A DNA stretch of 64,000 bases from Paramecium octaurelia (Eukaryota; Ciliophora; Oligohymenophorea; Peniculida; Parameciidae), in assembly GCA_905182995.1 (NCBI GenBank), contig CAJJDP010000020.1, positions 499,453 to 563,452 on the forward strand, in the 5' to 3' direction. Both the position numbers and the translations under genes were made by a program. Under the pieces are notes generated by a model, which was not told where the DNA came from, ran no database searches, and saw only the letters and a program-made list of their open reading frames with translations. The stretch's first letter is position 1. Each line of letters opens with the position of its first letter. This document shows positions 12,421-23,321 of this stretch, piece by piece.

Positions 12421-13559
12421 ATGCTTCACATTCCAGATGTAGTAATCGGTATTGAAAGAGCCAATCATAAACACTTCGATGACATCTACGAAACCTAAAA
12501 ACTAGCAAACCCTGTTAAGATCTCCATGATTAAAATCCAATATAACAAAGAGCATGTCACAGGAGTCAAGCTTAAATACAAAGCAATTGATGGAAGAGTA
12601 GCTAAAGGAACTTGCTCAATGAAGTTCAAATTGCTCGGAGGCTTGCTCTCTGGAACAAAAAAAGAAAAATACAATATAGCTGACGGTAATAATTTAATAT
12701 TATGATTCAGATGATTACATCAAAGAAATACATGGATATGTTGGCACAGAAATCAATCAATTTGGATTTACAACTTACAAAGGAGTTAGTCACAGGTGCG
12801 GTATAGCAAAAGGAGTGTCGTTTTCTCATCACTTTCCACTTCATACATTCTCCTCAGCAAGGGGCTCCTACGATAAGTTCTTGGACTTTATAGCCTTTAG
12901 AGTAGTGCCTCTTACTCCTGATTAATTGAAAAAATTGGTAATAGATATAGCAATATTCGAAGGGATTGGGCTAAGGCAATGTTAATGTTGTTGTTACATA
13001 AGTCACTCAACCTCCTCCTCCTCAACCATAGCTCCAATAGCCTGGATAGTACCCTCCACCAGGATAGTATCCTCCCCCTGGATAATACCCACCTCCTGGA
13101 TAGTATCCACCTCCTGGACAATACCCACCCCCTGGACAATATCCACCACCTGGATAACAACCTCCTCCTGGGCAATACCCTCCTCCAGGATATCCAGGAC
13201 AACAACCACCACCTGGGTAATATCCTCCCCCTGGACAATATCCACCACCTGGGTAGTACCCTCCTCCTGGATAATATCCACCACCTGGATAGTATCCTCC
13301 TCCTGGATAATATCCCCCTGGGTAGTATCCCCCTGGACAGTATCCTCCTCCTGGATAATACCCTCCACCATAAAATACTACTGTTATTATCGAGTAGTAA
13401 GGTCCTCCACCCCCTCAATAACATAGTGGTGGAGGCGGTGCCGTAGCTGGAGCACTTATTGGAGGTGCTTTGATTGGTGCTGCTTTGGCAAACGATCACC
13501 ACCATCATCATCATGGTCCCAATGTTGTAGTGGTGAAAAAGCACGGTCATCATCATTGA
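12421..13559 (+). CDS. jacalin-like lectin-domain protein with PPGQY-repeat and His-rich tail
   Basis: 362 residues, with introns 12686-12710 (25 nt) and 12938-12962 (25 nt). Residues 1-165 resemble a jacalin-type beta-prism domain. The pattern is the conserved IKEIHGYVGTEINQFGFTT followed by a final aromatic/acidic strand (YDKFLDFIAFRVVPL). Family members bind sugars. No signal peptide is visible, so it is probably cytosolic or exported by an unusual route. After intron 2 the protein becomes about 120 residues of PPPGQY-type repeats. A Gly/Ala stretch (AVAGALIGGALIGAALAND), six histidines and a Lys/His end follow. The tail has higher GC than its surroundings, from CCN and GGN codons. The next gene is a shorter paralogue without the tail. 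Confidence 0.8.
13020..13372 (+). repeat. PPPGQY tandem repeat array
   Basis: About 18-20 copies of an 18-nt unit encoding PPPGQY, with a few shorter PPGQY or variant PPPGQQ units, inside the tail of the jacalin-like gene. Codons vary between copies (CAA, TAA, TAG and CAG for Gln; CCT, CCC and CCA for Pro). The protein repeat is therefore better kept than the DNA repeat. Long open frames on the opposite strand here are shadows of this repeat. Confidence 0.9.
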
Positions 13560-13613
13560 ATTTATTTAGCCATTATTCAATATATATAAACATTAATATT
13601 AAGTATCTTTAAA

Positions 13614-14180
13614 ATGTAAAATAATGAAATCCATATAGGTATAGAAAGGGGAAATCATAAATTATTTGATGATCTCGACAAAATGAGTCTTCTAGCTCAG
13701 CCCATAACAATTTTGATGATTAAAATTTAATTTACACATGAGAGAATTTTAGGGATCAAAATAAAATACAGAGGAATGGATGGAAAAACCATTGTTGGCT
13801 AAAGTAGTAGAAAACTGAAACTATTTGGAGTGCATTTTTAGAAGTTTAAAATAGATAAAAGTAAATCAATAAATATTATTAGATGATTGTATAAAAGAAA
13901 TCTTTGGATTTGCAGGTACTTCAATCAATTAACTTGGATTCCGAACATACAGAGGCCATTAGGTTGCTTGTGGATCGCCTAAGGGATAACCATTCTCTTT
14001 CTAAATACCAAATCACACATTCATAGCAGCGAAAGGATCTCACGAAGAATACTTAGAATATCTTTGTTTTAGAACTATCCAATTAACTCAAGAATAAATA
14101 ACTAATTTGGTATAATATATAATTATGATCATTAGGCAAACGATACTCAAATAAATAAATAACAATCCTTTTAAACATGA
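13614..14180 (+). CDS. jacalin-like lectin-domain protein (short paralogue)
   Basis: 172 residues, with introns 13861-13882 (22 nt) and 14110-14135 (26 nt). It is clearly a tandem duplicate of the preceding gene. It shares IGIERGNHKLFDDL near the N-terminus, MIKIQF, KYRGMDGKT and IKEIFGF. Both introns fall at the same positions, and the middle exon is 227 nt in both genes. After intron 2 it ends within 15 codons (ANDTQINKQQSFQT) instead of entering a PPGQY tail. The jacalin-like domain is therefore essentially the whole protein. The start ATG 13614 aligns with the start of the neighbour. A sugar-binding role is inferred from the fold family only. Confidence 0.8.
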
Positions 14181-14952
14181 AATATAAATATATTTTTAAT
14201 CAGAATTTTAAATATACTTAAGGCTACTTATTTATAATAATTAAATTAAGAGAGAAATAAATTTTATAAAATCATATTCTGTCATCATTTCTATTGATCA
14301 AATCTATATTTTTAAAGCTGTCTAAATTAAATAAATCATATTGCAAAGATTATTTTAGAAAGCTCATAAATTATAATAACACCTTTTATATCAATCATTA
14401 GATAATTTCCATTCATGAAAAGGAACTGTCAAAGCTTGATTTAAAATCAACTAATACCCAATTTAACTCTGATTACATAAAGCAATAGGATTGTTTTTGA
14501 GAAATACCTAATTTTATTGACTCCAGATATAAACAACTATAAGAATATAATAGAATATTTGAACCTAGCTTCTCATATTATGAGTAAGAGAAACTCATTA
14601 TTGAAGTGAACTTTGCATAAATTTTAGTAAGAAAATGAGGAATTTTGTTGAAATAAAAATTTTATAATCATAGTAAAAAAAAGATGGCATAAGAATTTAA
14701 AGGAATTATGGTAAAATATTTAGATGAGGTAGAGGTATCTGTCCATTTCTTCTTAACTCCCATTAATTGATTACAAAAGTGCTAGAATTAAATCAAGACT
14801 TCATTGATTGCAGGTATTAAATTACTAGATAATTCTCTTATGTTCACTGTTTATTGCCAACATTATACTTTTTTGCTGTTCTCAATAAATCTAAATTAGC
14901 TGTATGTGATATTATTTTTTTATCGTCAACTTAAATTAATTATTTCATTATA
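14181..14952. other. gene-poor stretch with weak open frames
   Basis: A plus-strand frame of 107 codons starts at 14177, overlapping the previous stop as ATGA, and ends with TGA at 14498-14500. A second short frame follows in phase. A possible tiny two-exon frame starts at ATG 14684 (exon, a 22-nt GT..TAG gap, exon, stop near 14810). None has recognisable motifs. With TGA as the only stop these are expected by chance, so I call no gene. Confidence 0.3.
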
Positions 14953-15561
14953 ATGAATTCGCAATTATAAGGAATTCCAGATAACTTGGATTAGAAATTA
15001 GAATTCTTTAATGAGCGTAAGCAATAGGAACTCCAGAAAAGGGCTAGAATACTAAAATACTCTCATTTAAAAAGCAAAGGCTATACTTTTGGTTTGGGAA
15101 GATATGTAACTTTATTTCTTGTACATCCTAGCCTATGGAGAAGCAATTAGAAACTCCAGGGCCAGGTCATTATATAACTTAATAGCCTGAAACTCCCATC
15201 AGTTACAGTATGGGCGTAAGACTCAATCAGAAAGGTAATTGTAATAACATTGCATTAGTTCATAAATTTGAGGCTCCTCCTTTGGGAACTTATGAAATCA
15301 AAGGTTTGGATAAATATGGATATTATTCTAATTCCAAATTTAAAAATGCTTGCGCAACTCTCTTTAGTCCGCTGAAAAACAGTAATGCTAAACAAGTACT
15401 GTGAATTCTTTAAAAAGTCAATTGTAACACCCGGTCCTGGTGATTATGAATTACCAGGAAGTATTAATTCAAGAGGGAAGTATTTCGTATCTAATTTTAA
15501 AACAAATCAAGGTTGGGCTCTTGGTAAAAAATCACTTTCTCAAAGAAAGGGTTATTATTGA
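14953..15561 (+). CDS. SHIPPO / sperm-tail PG-rich repeat (STPGR) protein
   Basis: 186 residues, with introns 15106-15131 (26 nt) and 15396-15417 (22 nt, ends AAG). It carries STPGR-type repeats: TPGPGHYITQQ near residue 60, APPLGTYEIKG near residue 95 and TPGPGDYELPG near residue 145. Each is followed by a Ser/aromatic segment such as SYSMG, YYSNS or YFVSN. Short PGP-Y repeat proteins of this kind are mostly microtubule-inner or axonemal proteins of cilia and flagella. That fits a ciliate with thousands of cilia, but localisation here is inference. The third repeat is intact only after intron 2 is removed. The N-terminal 50 residues are charged and lack motifs. Confidence 0.85.
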
Positions 15562-15667
15562 AAAGATAATGAATTAAATTTTCTAAAATTTATTATTAAT
15601 TGTTAAATTCCCTAAGATAGCTTAGTCGCAATAATGCAATCTTTGCTTATAAAAATAATAAAATAAA

Positions 15668-17185
15668 ATGAAAAAGTAATCTTCACATCATTCTAAGACT
15701 GAGCCTTCAATTCGCAAGTCTAATAAAACACCCACAAGTCCAATAATCAATCTTAAGACTGAGGATTAATTGACACAAAGCCAAATTAACTATGACTTCC
15801 TAAAAACATAATAATCGTTTCGCAGTTCCGCAAGTCCATAGGCTTAAAATTCATCTCTAAGGTAAACCATTTGATAATCTTCTTAAGTTCTAAGGCAACA
15901 TACTCTGCAAAGACTCTGATGCAAAATAACTAAAAAAAATAAATGCAGATCCTATCAAAATAGAGAATGTAAAATATGCATGAACGTTCAATAATAAAAG
16001 TGATGGGTCTGAATATGGAGGCTATTTGTCATAGGAGAAATCATGAAAATAATAAGATGTTATACTTTTGTCAATACCCAGATTGCAAGGCTGATAGTCG
16101 AATAGGTTGTTCATATTGTTTAGTAGAATAACATAGTGATCATTCTACATAGATAATGGAAGTGTAGACATTCTGTAAATTATTCGATGATAAAAAAAAA
16201 CAAGTAAAAGTATAGTGAATTTCCTTAGTTTATGAATTTAAGTGAATCAATCCTCAAACCACCTGATAAAACACCAGAAATCAAATTTTATTTTGATTAA
16301 CTAAAACAATATCTGTTAGATCGCTTATTTTTTATAGAAAAGAATGTTTTACAATCAATGAACTAGTAATTAGAATGGAATCAACTAGAAAAAGAATTAT
16401 TAAATCAAATAATTAGTTTAGGTTCTAAGAATATATATGAAATGTCTTAGGATGAATTAAAGGAGAGTTTGGATTTTATCCAAGGAAAACACCTTCAAGA
16501 ATTGGAATAGATGAAATAAGAGACAAACCATTATTTGGGTTAAAAAATAAGTTAAGTTGAAAAAGCATGGAATGAATATAAAAAATAATTAGAAGTAGAT
16601 CTCAGCCATCTCTTAGATGAAAATAATAAATTAGTATTCTTAGATCCACAAAGCAAAGAATTCCTAGAATACAAACTAAATTTTTATGAATAAAAGGAAA
16701 AGAAAGTTAAAGAAATGCGATAGCCCTATTTTACATAATTAGAAGTAATCAAGGAGGAAGAGTAATATTAATAGGAGACCTTGAAAAAGATAATGAGTCT
16801 ATAGAATTCAGATTTTAATTTAAAAGACGAAGAAATTAAGAAGGAAAAGGACAAAGTCACCAAGGCTGAATAATTCTTAAAACAATAAAAAGAAATCAAA
16901 TAACGTGAAAAGGAGAAAGAAAAATAGAGAGAAAGAGAGAAACTACTTTTGACATTTCCATATAAAATATACACAGAAGAATGTGGTCACAGAGTTTAAT
17001 GTAATACCATTCCCATCTTTGGATGTTGTAACAAAGCTTATCCATGTGCTAAATGCCATGGAAATATTGCTCATCCTGCAAGAATTCAAGTGCCTAGCTA
17101 TAGGTACTGTATGAAATGTCTTGAAATCTATCTTGTAATGTATCCCACTAATTATTCTGTGAATTGTCTGAAATGCTAAAAATGA
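15668..17185 (+). CDS. B-box / coiled-coil / CHY-like zinc finger protein
   Basis: 488 residues, with introns 15862-15887 (26 nt) and 16204-16228 (25 nt). After a Ser/Lys/Gln-rich N-terminus there is a B-box-like module near residues 115-155: CHRRNH, then YFCQYPDCKAD, then CSYCLVEQHSDH. Residues ~190-420 are Glu/Lys/Gln-rich and predicted coiled coil. The last 70 residues hold a Cys/His cluster (ECGHRV, CNTIPIFGCCNKAYPCAKCH, YCMKCLEIY, CLKCQK). Its order and the YPCAKCH core resemble a CHY-type zinc finger. CHY fingers occur in RING proteins such as RCHY1, but no RING is visible here. The result is a TRIM-like protein with zinc modules at both ends. The B-box call is moderately sure and the CHY call is probable. 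Function unknown. Confidence 0.8.
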
Positions 17186-17486
17186 TTAAATTTTGATAAA
17201 TATAATTACCACAACAATTAAGGAATCAATCAAAAAAGTGTCTTGAATCCTATGTTTTAATCTTCAAATCTTCTATGAATTAATAAAATACTCCAGCATT
17301 ATTCTTTAAAAATTACTATATGAGAATCAGAAAAATTAATTTCTTCGATTGAATCAAAATCATAAACAAGATATTTGAGTCAATTGCTTCCTTGAAAGTT
17401 CGAGTAAATTATTTAATAATCTATGAAATTATAAAAAATGTCAATAGCAAAAATTAAGAGAATATTAAATACATTATAATGATAAA
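17186..17486. other. convergent 3' spacer
   Basis: About 300 nt between the ends of the B-box/CHY gene (plus) and the pseudokinase gene (minus). AT-rich. I saw no gene. Confidence 0.4.
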
Positions 17487-18864
17487 TCAGCCAGTTGATT
17501 TAGAACTGACTCTTCTGAATTTTGTATCATTTTCTTGAACGGAATCAGAGCTAAATCTTTGACCTCCTTTAACGGAATCCATGACTGGAATTTAACACTT
17601 GGGAGGCAATTCATTGTTAAAGTATTCTACGTCTAGATCATCATCTAATTTCTTTTTCTAACTTTGTAAACTTATAAGTTCTTTTTAAATTAAGTATCTT
17701 TCCGATCTGACTTGGCTGAAATTTTGACTATTCTAATTGGAGTTAGGTTTCAAAGGATCATTAATGAATGGATGTTTTAAAGCATCTTGAACGGAGATCC
17801 TTAGTTTAGGATTTGTCTCAAGCATTTAAGTCAATAAGTCCTAAGCACTTGAAGGGACTCGAATTAATTATAAAGACTTAAGGTTAAATGAGCATTTTTT
17901 ATTTTATGATATTACTTCTGCAACACTAGATCCTTAAAATAAATCCTTTTTCGCTAATCTAATAATATTTTGGAATCTTACAATTTATAGAATACGCATC
18001 CTAAAGAAAACATATCGCATTCACATCCATATTATTGATCTAAAAAGATCTCAGGAGCTATATAACCTGGAGTACCGCATTTCTGGGGTTCAGTTCCGAC
18101 CTTTGCTGAGTTACTGAAATTAATTAATTTAACAACTTTTTTCTTGTTTTATTACTCATAAAGTATATTTTCTGGTGAGATGTCTCTATGCATAACATTG
18201 ATTGATTCCAGATATTGCAATATCTGCAAGCATTCCACAATTATTGATTAAATTAATCGAAAGTTGAATTATAGTTTGGAAGTGTTAATTATAGTACTTA
18301 ACTTTTCTCCATACATTTTTTCCATAATGATATAGTACATTCCTTAGGTGCAATAGAATTCTTCGAAATTAGGGAGTCCTTAATGGTTTAAGAGTTTGAG
18401 AATATTAAGTTCCCTATAGATGATATTTTGATCATCCACCTAATCCTTCTAAACACATCTGGCTATTAAATTGGCAGTGTTATCATTCTTTTTCAGAACT
18501 TCGAATTCATTATTTTATTCTTTAGATTAATGAGTAGTTAAAGTGTAGAACAGATTAAAATCGGTCGATGTCACATGTTTTTGTAGTTACTTCTTCAAAT
18601 TTAAAATGACTTGAGGCTTTGCATGAAACCATTTAAACTTCTGATTCGCTTTCAATCCAAAAGCTTGCTCTTGACCTGTTAAATTCCAAGTAATTTCAAC
18701 CGACCAATCTAGTTTGATAATATATTTAGGTTTCCCCGAAGTCTAAATTATCTAGGATTATTTAATACAGCATCAATTAACCTAAGTTATTCATTTTGGA
18801 TATCTATTTGATATATAGAATCTTTGAATAAATGCTTTCTCAAACATATAAAATCTAAATTCAT
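17487..18864 (-). CDS. protein kinase-like protein, probable pseudokinase
   Basis: 442 residues, with introns 18743-18768 (26 nt) and 17959-17981 (23 nt). The N-terminal ~100 residues match the plan of the ciliate kinases that carry a PH-like domain before the catalytic domain (KPKYIIKLDWSVEITWNL). The kinase fold is recognisable from YREL, IIMEKM, MHRDISPEN, CGTPGYIAPE and CDMFSLGCVFY. Key residues are missing. The glycine-loop glycines are not visible, the VAIK lysine is replaced (LIARC, arginine), and the magnesium-binding DFG reads NFS. HRD and APE are kept. A C-terminal Ser/Gln-rich tail of ~90 residues follows. It is probably a scaffold or regulator without normal phosphotransfer. The frame is clean, so this is not a sequencing artefact. 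Its start codon is only 15 nt from the divergent coiled-coil gene. Confidence 0.85.
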
Positions 18865-18879
18865 TAAATAAATAAAAAA

Positions 18880-19838
18880 ATGAAAACATCTCCTTAATCA
18901 TTTTAAAGGGAAAATGAAGAAACAGTTTGGCACACCAGAAAATTGAGACAAGAGACTGAGAAGGATATTCAATTAATGAAGAATCGTCTTAAATTATTAA
19001 AGAGAGGGGATGCACAGTTATCTAAGAGAATTGATGAAACCAAAAAGAAAACTTAATCTATGATTGACTTAAAGATGAATCATCATCAGTAGATTGAACA
19101 AGTAAGAAACTTTATATCCTTTTCATTAGAAAAAGTTAAATCAAAAAAATGATGAAGCATAATTAAAGGAGAAATAGTAATTAAATTATGATCAAAAAAA
19201 ACAATAAGAAGAATAACTGGAAATGATTAAAAAAGCAATGGAATAAATTAAAGTAGAGGAATATAAAAAAATTAAGTAACATTCCCAAATTATGCATTAG
19301 AGAGTTATCAATAAGAAATGCTGAAATGATCAATAAACAAAAATAAGATTTCATGGTTTAGAATAGGGAAAAAAGAGAACACATCAAAGAGATCATGCAA
19401 AAATCTAAATCCAATATTTCTCTCTATTGGAATGAAAAGCTTTCTCACATTTAAAAAGAAAATGAAAAGTATTTATTTCTAATCCTATTTGATAGAGCCA
19501 AACAAGAAAATAAAAAAGCTTGTGAATAAAACAAAGCGTATTAAGAAAAGATGGAAATGGAAGAATCATATATGATGTAGAAACTAATGAGATCATAAGA
19601 AGTATAAAAGAAATTAACCATTAAATTGGAAAAAGCAAAGAATTTGCCTCATGATGAATTTAATCAGATGATCAAAGAAGAAGAAGACAACTCTAATAAT
19701 ATCAAAACCAATAAAAGTGCTGAAATTCCAAGATGGTTACCAACTCCAGAGAAAGATTTTGCAGTTATCCAAGACTTAGACACTGAGCCTAAACAAGATT
19801 CAGATTAATAGAAAGATGATCAAGGATAACAAGAATGA
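18880..19838 (+). CDS. coiled-coil protein (hypothetical)
   Basis: 301 residues, with introns 19102-19129 (28 nt) and 19276-19300 (25 nt). Nearly the whole length is Lys/Glu/Gln-rich with heptad-like spacing, for example QLMKNRLKLLKRGDAQLSKR and MEMEESYMMQKLMRS. It therefore looks like a rod-shaped coiled-coil protein. The acidic end holds a short Pro/Trp motif (PRWLPTPEKDFAVIQDLD). No catalytic or binding motif is visible. Size and composition fit ciliary or cytoskeletal coiled-coil proteins, but I cannot name a family. It is divergent from the pseudokinase, with 15 nt between the two ATGs. Confidence 0.8.
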
Positions 19839-20331
19839 TATAAATATAAATTAGATTTCATAATAATTTTACATAAATCTTACTGTAATAAATCTATAAA
19901 CATCATAAAAATTTGTTTCTAAAATAAGAATTTGCTATTAAAATTCTAAAACATATAACTTCAAATTGTAATTGTGTATCATTTATTGAAGAATATTTGA
20001 TCGAAATATATTCAATAAATTTATCAGAGTTTCTTTAAAAAAAATAATAAAATTGGGGATTTCTATTAAAAATTTATTATCTTGAGGAGTAATTTAGTTG
20101 TGAAATTCTAAGATATGATTAGAACTATGACTATTCGAAATTCTTAGCATAATTAATTGTCATAGGCTTATTAGGAGCAGCAGTATTTATTCTAAATAAA
20201 ATTTTGTTTACGTATATGACTCTAATTATATTATTTATTATTAGATTACAATAAAATAAATGATTATATCAAACGAATAGATAGTATTATGAACTAGATT
20301 TCATTAGATATTAAAATAACATATAAAATTT
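19839..20331. other. intergenic spacer
   Basis: About 490 nt of AT-rich sequence between two plus-strand genes. No protein-like frame or known element was recognised. The promoter of the next gene is presumably near its 3' end. Confidence 0.4.
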
Positions 20332-21050
20332 ATGTAAATTAATGGCCGTTTAACTTCAGGTGATAGATACCCCGAAGTCAATCTAGAAAAGGAGGCGGCT
20401 GAAATGGCATCCAGGATTATGGAGAGAGTTCATTAAAAATCAAATGCCAAATCTACCTAGAAACTTTTAGTAAAACCAGAAAATTTTAGATCAAGTGATT
20501 ATAAACCTAGGCCATCTGAAATTTAATCAGTTAGAGAGGGAACCATATCTATTACTGATCGTAATGAACTCAAATTTGAACCAAATTTCAATAAAATGAA
20601 TCCCCTTAAGAATTATTTTAAATCAAACAATAATGAGATTGAAACTATGAAAACACCTCAAAGATCACAATTTAAATCAGCCTCTACAGGTATGTAGGAC
20701 ATATATCAAAAAACTGTAAAATTAAATAATAACAATTATTATGTTCCTGAACATCAATCATAATCCACTACTGATAAACCAGATAGTACTAAATTAATTA
20801 AACTAACGTATACAACCTTATTAATTATTATAGTGATAGTGTAAGTAGTCTGGTCAATAAGAAATCTGATCTTTTAGCAAATCATAGAAGAGTAGAGAGT
20901 AATAAGCAATTTAAATTGATTTTGAATGCAAAACCTGATCAATTATAAACCCCTGTTAAGTCTAATAAGGAAGACATAGTTTCATAATTATTAGGAAGTT
21001 TGCGAAACCAAAAGAAATACTCAGATTATAAAAACTCAGCCTAAAAATGA
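20332..21050 (+). CDS. hypothetical protein, 230 aa
   Basis: Two exons around a 26-nt intron (20808-20833). The start ATG 20332 gives MQINGRLTSGDRYPEVN and continues with a short Glu/Ala helix (NLEKEAAEMASRIMERVHQK). The rest is polar and low in hydrophobics, with many Ser, Lys, Asn and Gln residues and phosphorylatable patches (SVREGTISITDR, MKTPQRSQF). There is no signal peptide, membrane span or zinc ligand. It is probably an intrinsically disordered protein. The gene is convergent with the ULK-like kinase and ends 63 nt from it. Not recognised. Confidence 0.75.
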
Positions 21051-21113
21051 ATTACTTATATTAAATTGAATTTACTCCAATTATAAATAGTTCCCCATAT
21101 CAATATAAATAAA

Positions 21114-22865
21114 TCAATTCCTCATTAGATTTTTGATTTGGAATCTGATTTCCAAATAATCAGACATCTTCATATCTTTAGCCTTTAAATAAGATTGTAT
21201 CTTAGATTCTTTGGCAAACTTTTCTTGATCAAAATTTTTAAGAAAGAATTTATCAATCATTTCAAGATAGCAACACAATTATTATAATAAAATGATTTCT
21301 GTAGCCTAATTTTTAGTAATCTAATAACTTTGATTGAAAAAATCTACACTCTGAATTATCATATGATTAAATTCTAAAATCAAATTTTTAATAATTTTCC
21401 TGATTATTTTCCATTCCAATCCAAACAAAATCTAATAAAACTCAGAATCATATTTTTAATATTCAATAATCAATGATTTATTAGATTTTATCATTTCATT
21501 ATAATCTTTGATTGTCTTATTAAATTAAGCATTTTCAAGAATAAATTTTGCACTAAATTTATTGTAAGTATTTTCCTTACAATAAAGTGACCACTCTTTG
21601 AATTTGAAGTTGTTTTCACCTTCAATCAATTATTTATAGATATTCTCCTTAACATTTTGCAAGTGCTTTGAAAATATGATTCTGCATTTCTCATTTAATA
21701 ATGGAGTTTATAATTTCTGATCTCTTACTTTTGATATCATTATATTAAGAAAGAGACATAAATTAAACTGGCTTTGTAAAATGGATGTGATTTCATCAAA
21801 ATTGGATTAATTATCTTTAATTTATTTGTTATCCTTTTGATTCGTAGTATTTGGATTCAAATATTTCGACATAATTGTATTTATTTATGGATTTTTGTAG
21901 TTTATCTAGACTAATTTTTTATCACTATTCTTATAAGTCCAAGGATCAGAAGCATTTGGAACTTCTGATTTAATAGTTTGATCAGTGCTTTCTGTCTCAT
22001 TAGGTTTGACTATTTATTTACTACTTCGTTTGATAACTGGATGCTATATCAAATCATTCAGACTTAATCTCATATAAGGGTCTATTATTAGACATTATTT
22101 GATTAAATCCTTTACGCTATCTGATACGAATGGAAAATCAGGGAAAACAACACTTTTATTGAGTACCTTGAATATCAATTCCTACTCTGTTTGAGCTACC
22201 CATGGAGGTTTTCCATAGAGCAATTCATAAAATACAACGCCGAGACTCCAGATATCAGTCTTGCTAGTATATTGTGATTTAATCAAGGTTTCAGGACTCA
22301 TATAAATAGGAGTGCCGACATTCATTTCATTTTTCAATTTATTTAGTGGTTTGGCGAACCCAAAGTCTGCAATTCTAACATCCTACTCATTCAGTAAAAT
22401 GTTCTATGGTTTCAAGTCTCGATGTATTATATCTCATATGATAATGTTTCAATACTTTATTAAGCCATCACATAAATACCATCTATTATTTATTTAACCA
22501 TAGCTACAGCTTAGTCCTATTTGAAATACCCCTACTATTTTAGTCTCTAACCTAAATCTCCTTACTTACAGTATTCAGTAATAATATAAATGTTATTTTT
22601 GGAAGCAAAATGATCATAAAATTTCAGAATATGTCGTCCTTAGAGACTTCTCAGAATATGTATTTCATTCTAAATTGCTGGGAGTTATTCTGAAAATTTT
22701 CTATTGATCACCTAATTCAGATAATTAAATTTTGTCTACCTTGATTGCCACATAATCCTTTGTATTTGTATTTATTCCTTTGTAAACGACAGAACTAAAG
22801 CCTTTGCCTATAATGTCGCATGTATTATATGAATAATTCATAATTATCTTAGTTTCATAAGTCAT
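21114..22865 (-). CDS. ULK/ATG1-like serine/threonine kinase
   Basis: 568 residues, with introns 22690-22711 (22 nt) and 22433-22455 (23 nt, ends GAG). The kinase domain spans about residues 15-260: GKGFSSVVYKG, VAIKVDKI, TEYCKQGDLGQRL, HRDLKPQNILL, DFGFAKPL and GTPIYMSPETL. All catalytic residues are kept. An extreme N-terminal kinase domain, the YMSPE activation motif and DIWSLGVVFYELLYG-type text fit the ULK/ATG1-NEK-like group, which is enlarged in ciliates. The ~300-residue C-terminal half has no known domain. It looks helical and ends with a basic stretch (FQIKNLMRN). Members act in autophagy or ciliary signalling elsewhere; the assignment here is by kinase-domain resemblance only. Two in-frame ATGs (residues 1 and 9) could start it. 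Confidence 0.85.
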
Positions 22866-23321
22866 AATAAATTTTAATTATTTGAGACAAACATTTTGCC
22901 ACATTTAAGATTACCAAAAGAAACTGAAAAAAGTTTACAATTATATTCCTTCAATTGTCTATATAATTTCTGAATTATCACGAAAATTAGCAATTAAATA
23001 ATTTCATTTCAATGAATATAAAAACCAACCTGATTTAAACTATTTAAGTTCAATTTATTTATCTGTTCATTTTTTATGTAAGTATTTGTTTAATTTAATT
23101 TAATATAATTTTTCTAATTTCATTAAATGTTCACTTAAGTATTTCGGATTTTACCAAAGAATTTAATAGAGAAACTATGAAATTTTGTTGATTGTGATTA
23201 TAATTTAATTGAGATTCAAATATCTATCATATTTGATCATTTGGATTAAGTTGAGAAGTATAAATCCTTATCATTCTTAGGGTTAATTAATTTAAAAAAA
23301 TATAAAATTAATTGAAATCAA
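22866..23321. promoter_or_regulatory. divergent promoter region
   Basis: About 455 nt between the starts of the ULK-like kinase (minus) and the histidine-kinase-like gene (plus). AT-rich. It must hold both promoters, but no specific element is recognisable. Confidence 0.35.

Noticed and set aside
12912..13556. Long minus-strand open frames rich in Arg, Trp and Leu, or in Ile, Gln and Val
   Set aside because: They are reverse-strand readings of the PPPGQY repeat of the jacalin-like gene, which reads cleanly on the plus strand with introns and a sensible start.
14177..14500. A 107-codon frame overlapping the stop of the second jacalin-like gene
   Set aside because: It has no recognisable features and a composition like the surrounding non-coding DNA. 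A second, equally plausible frame follows after TGA, which suggests chance.
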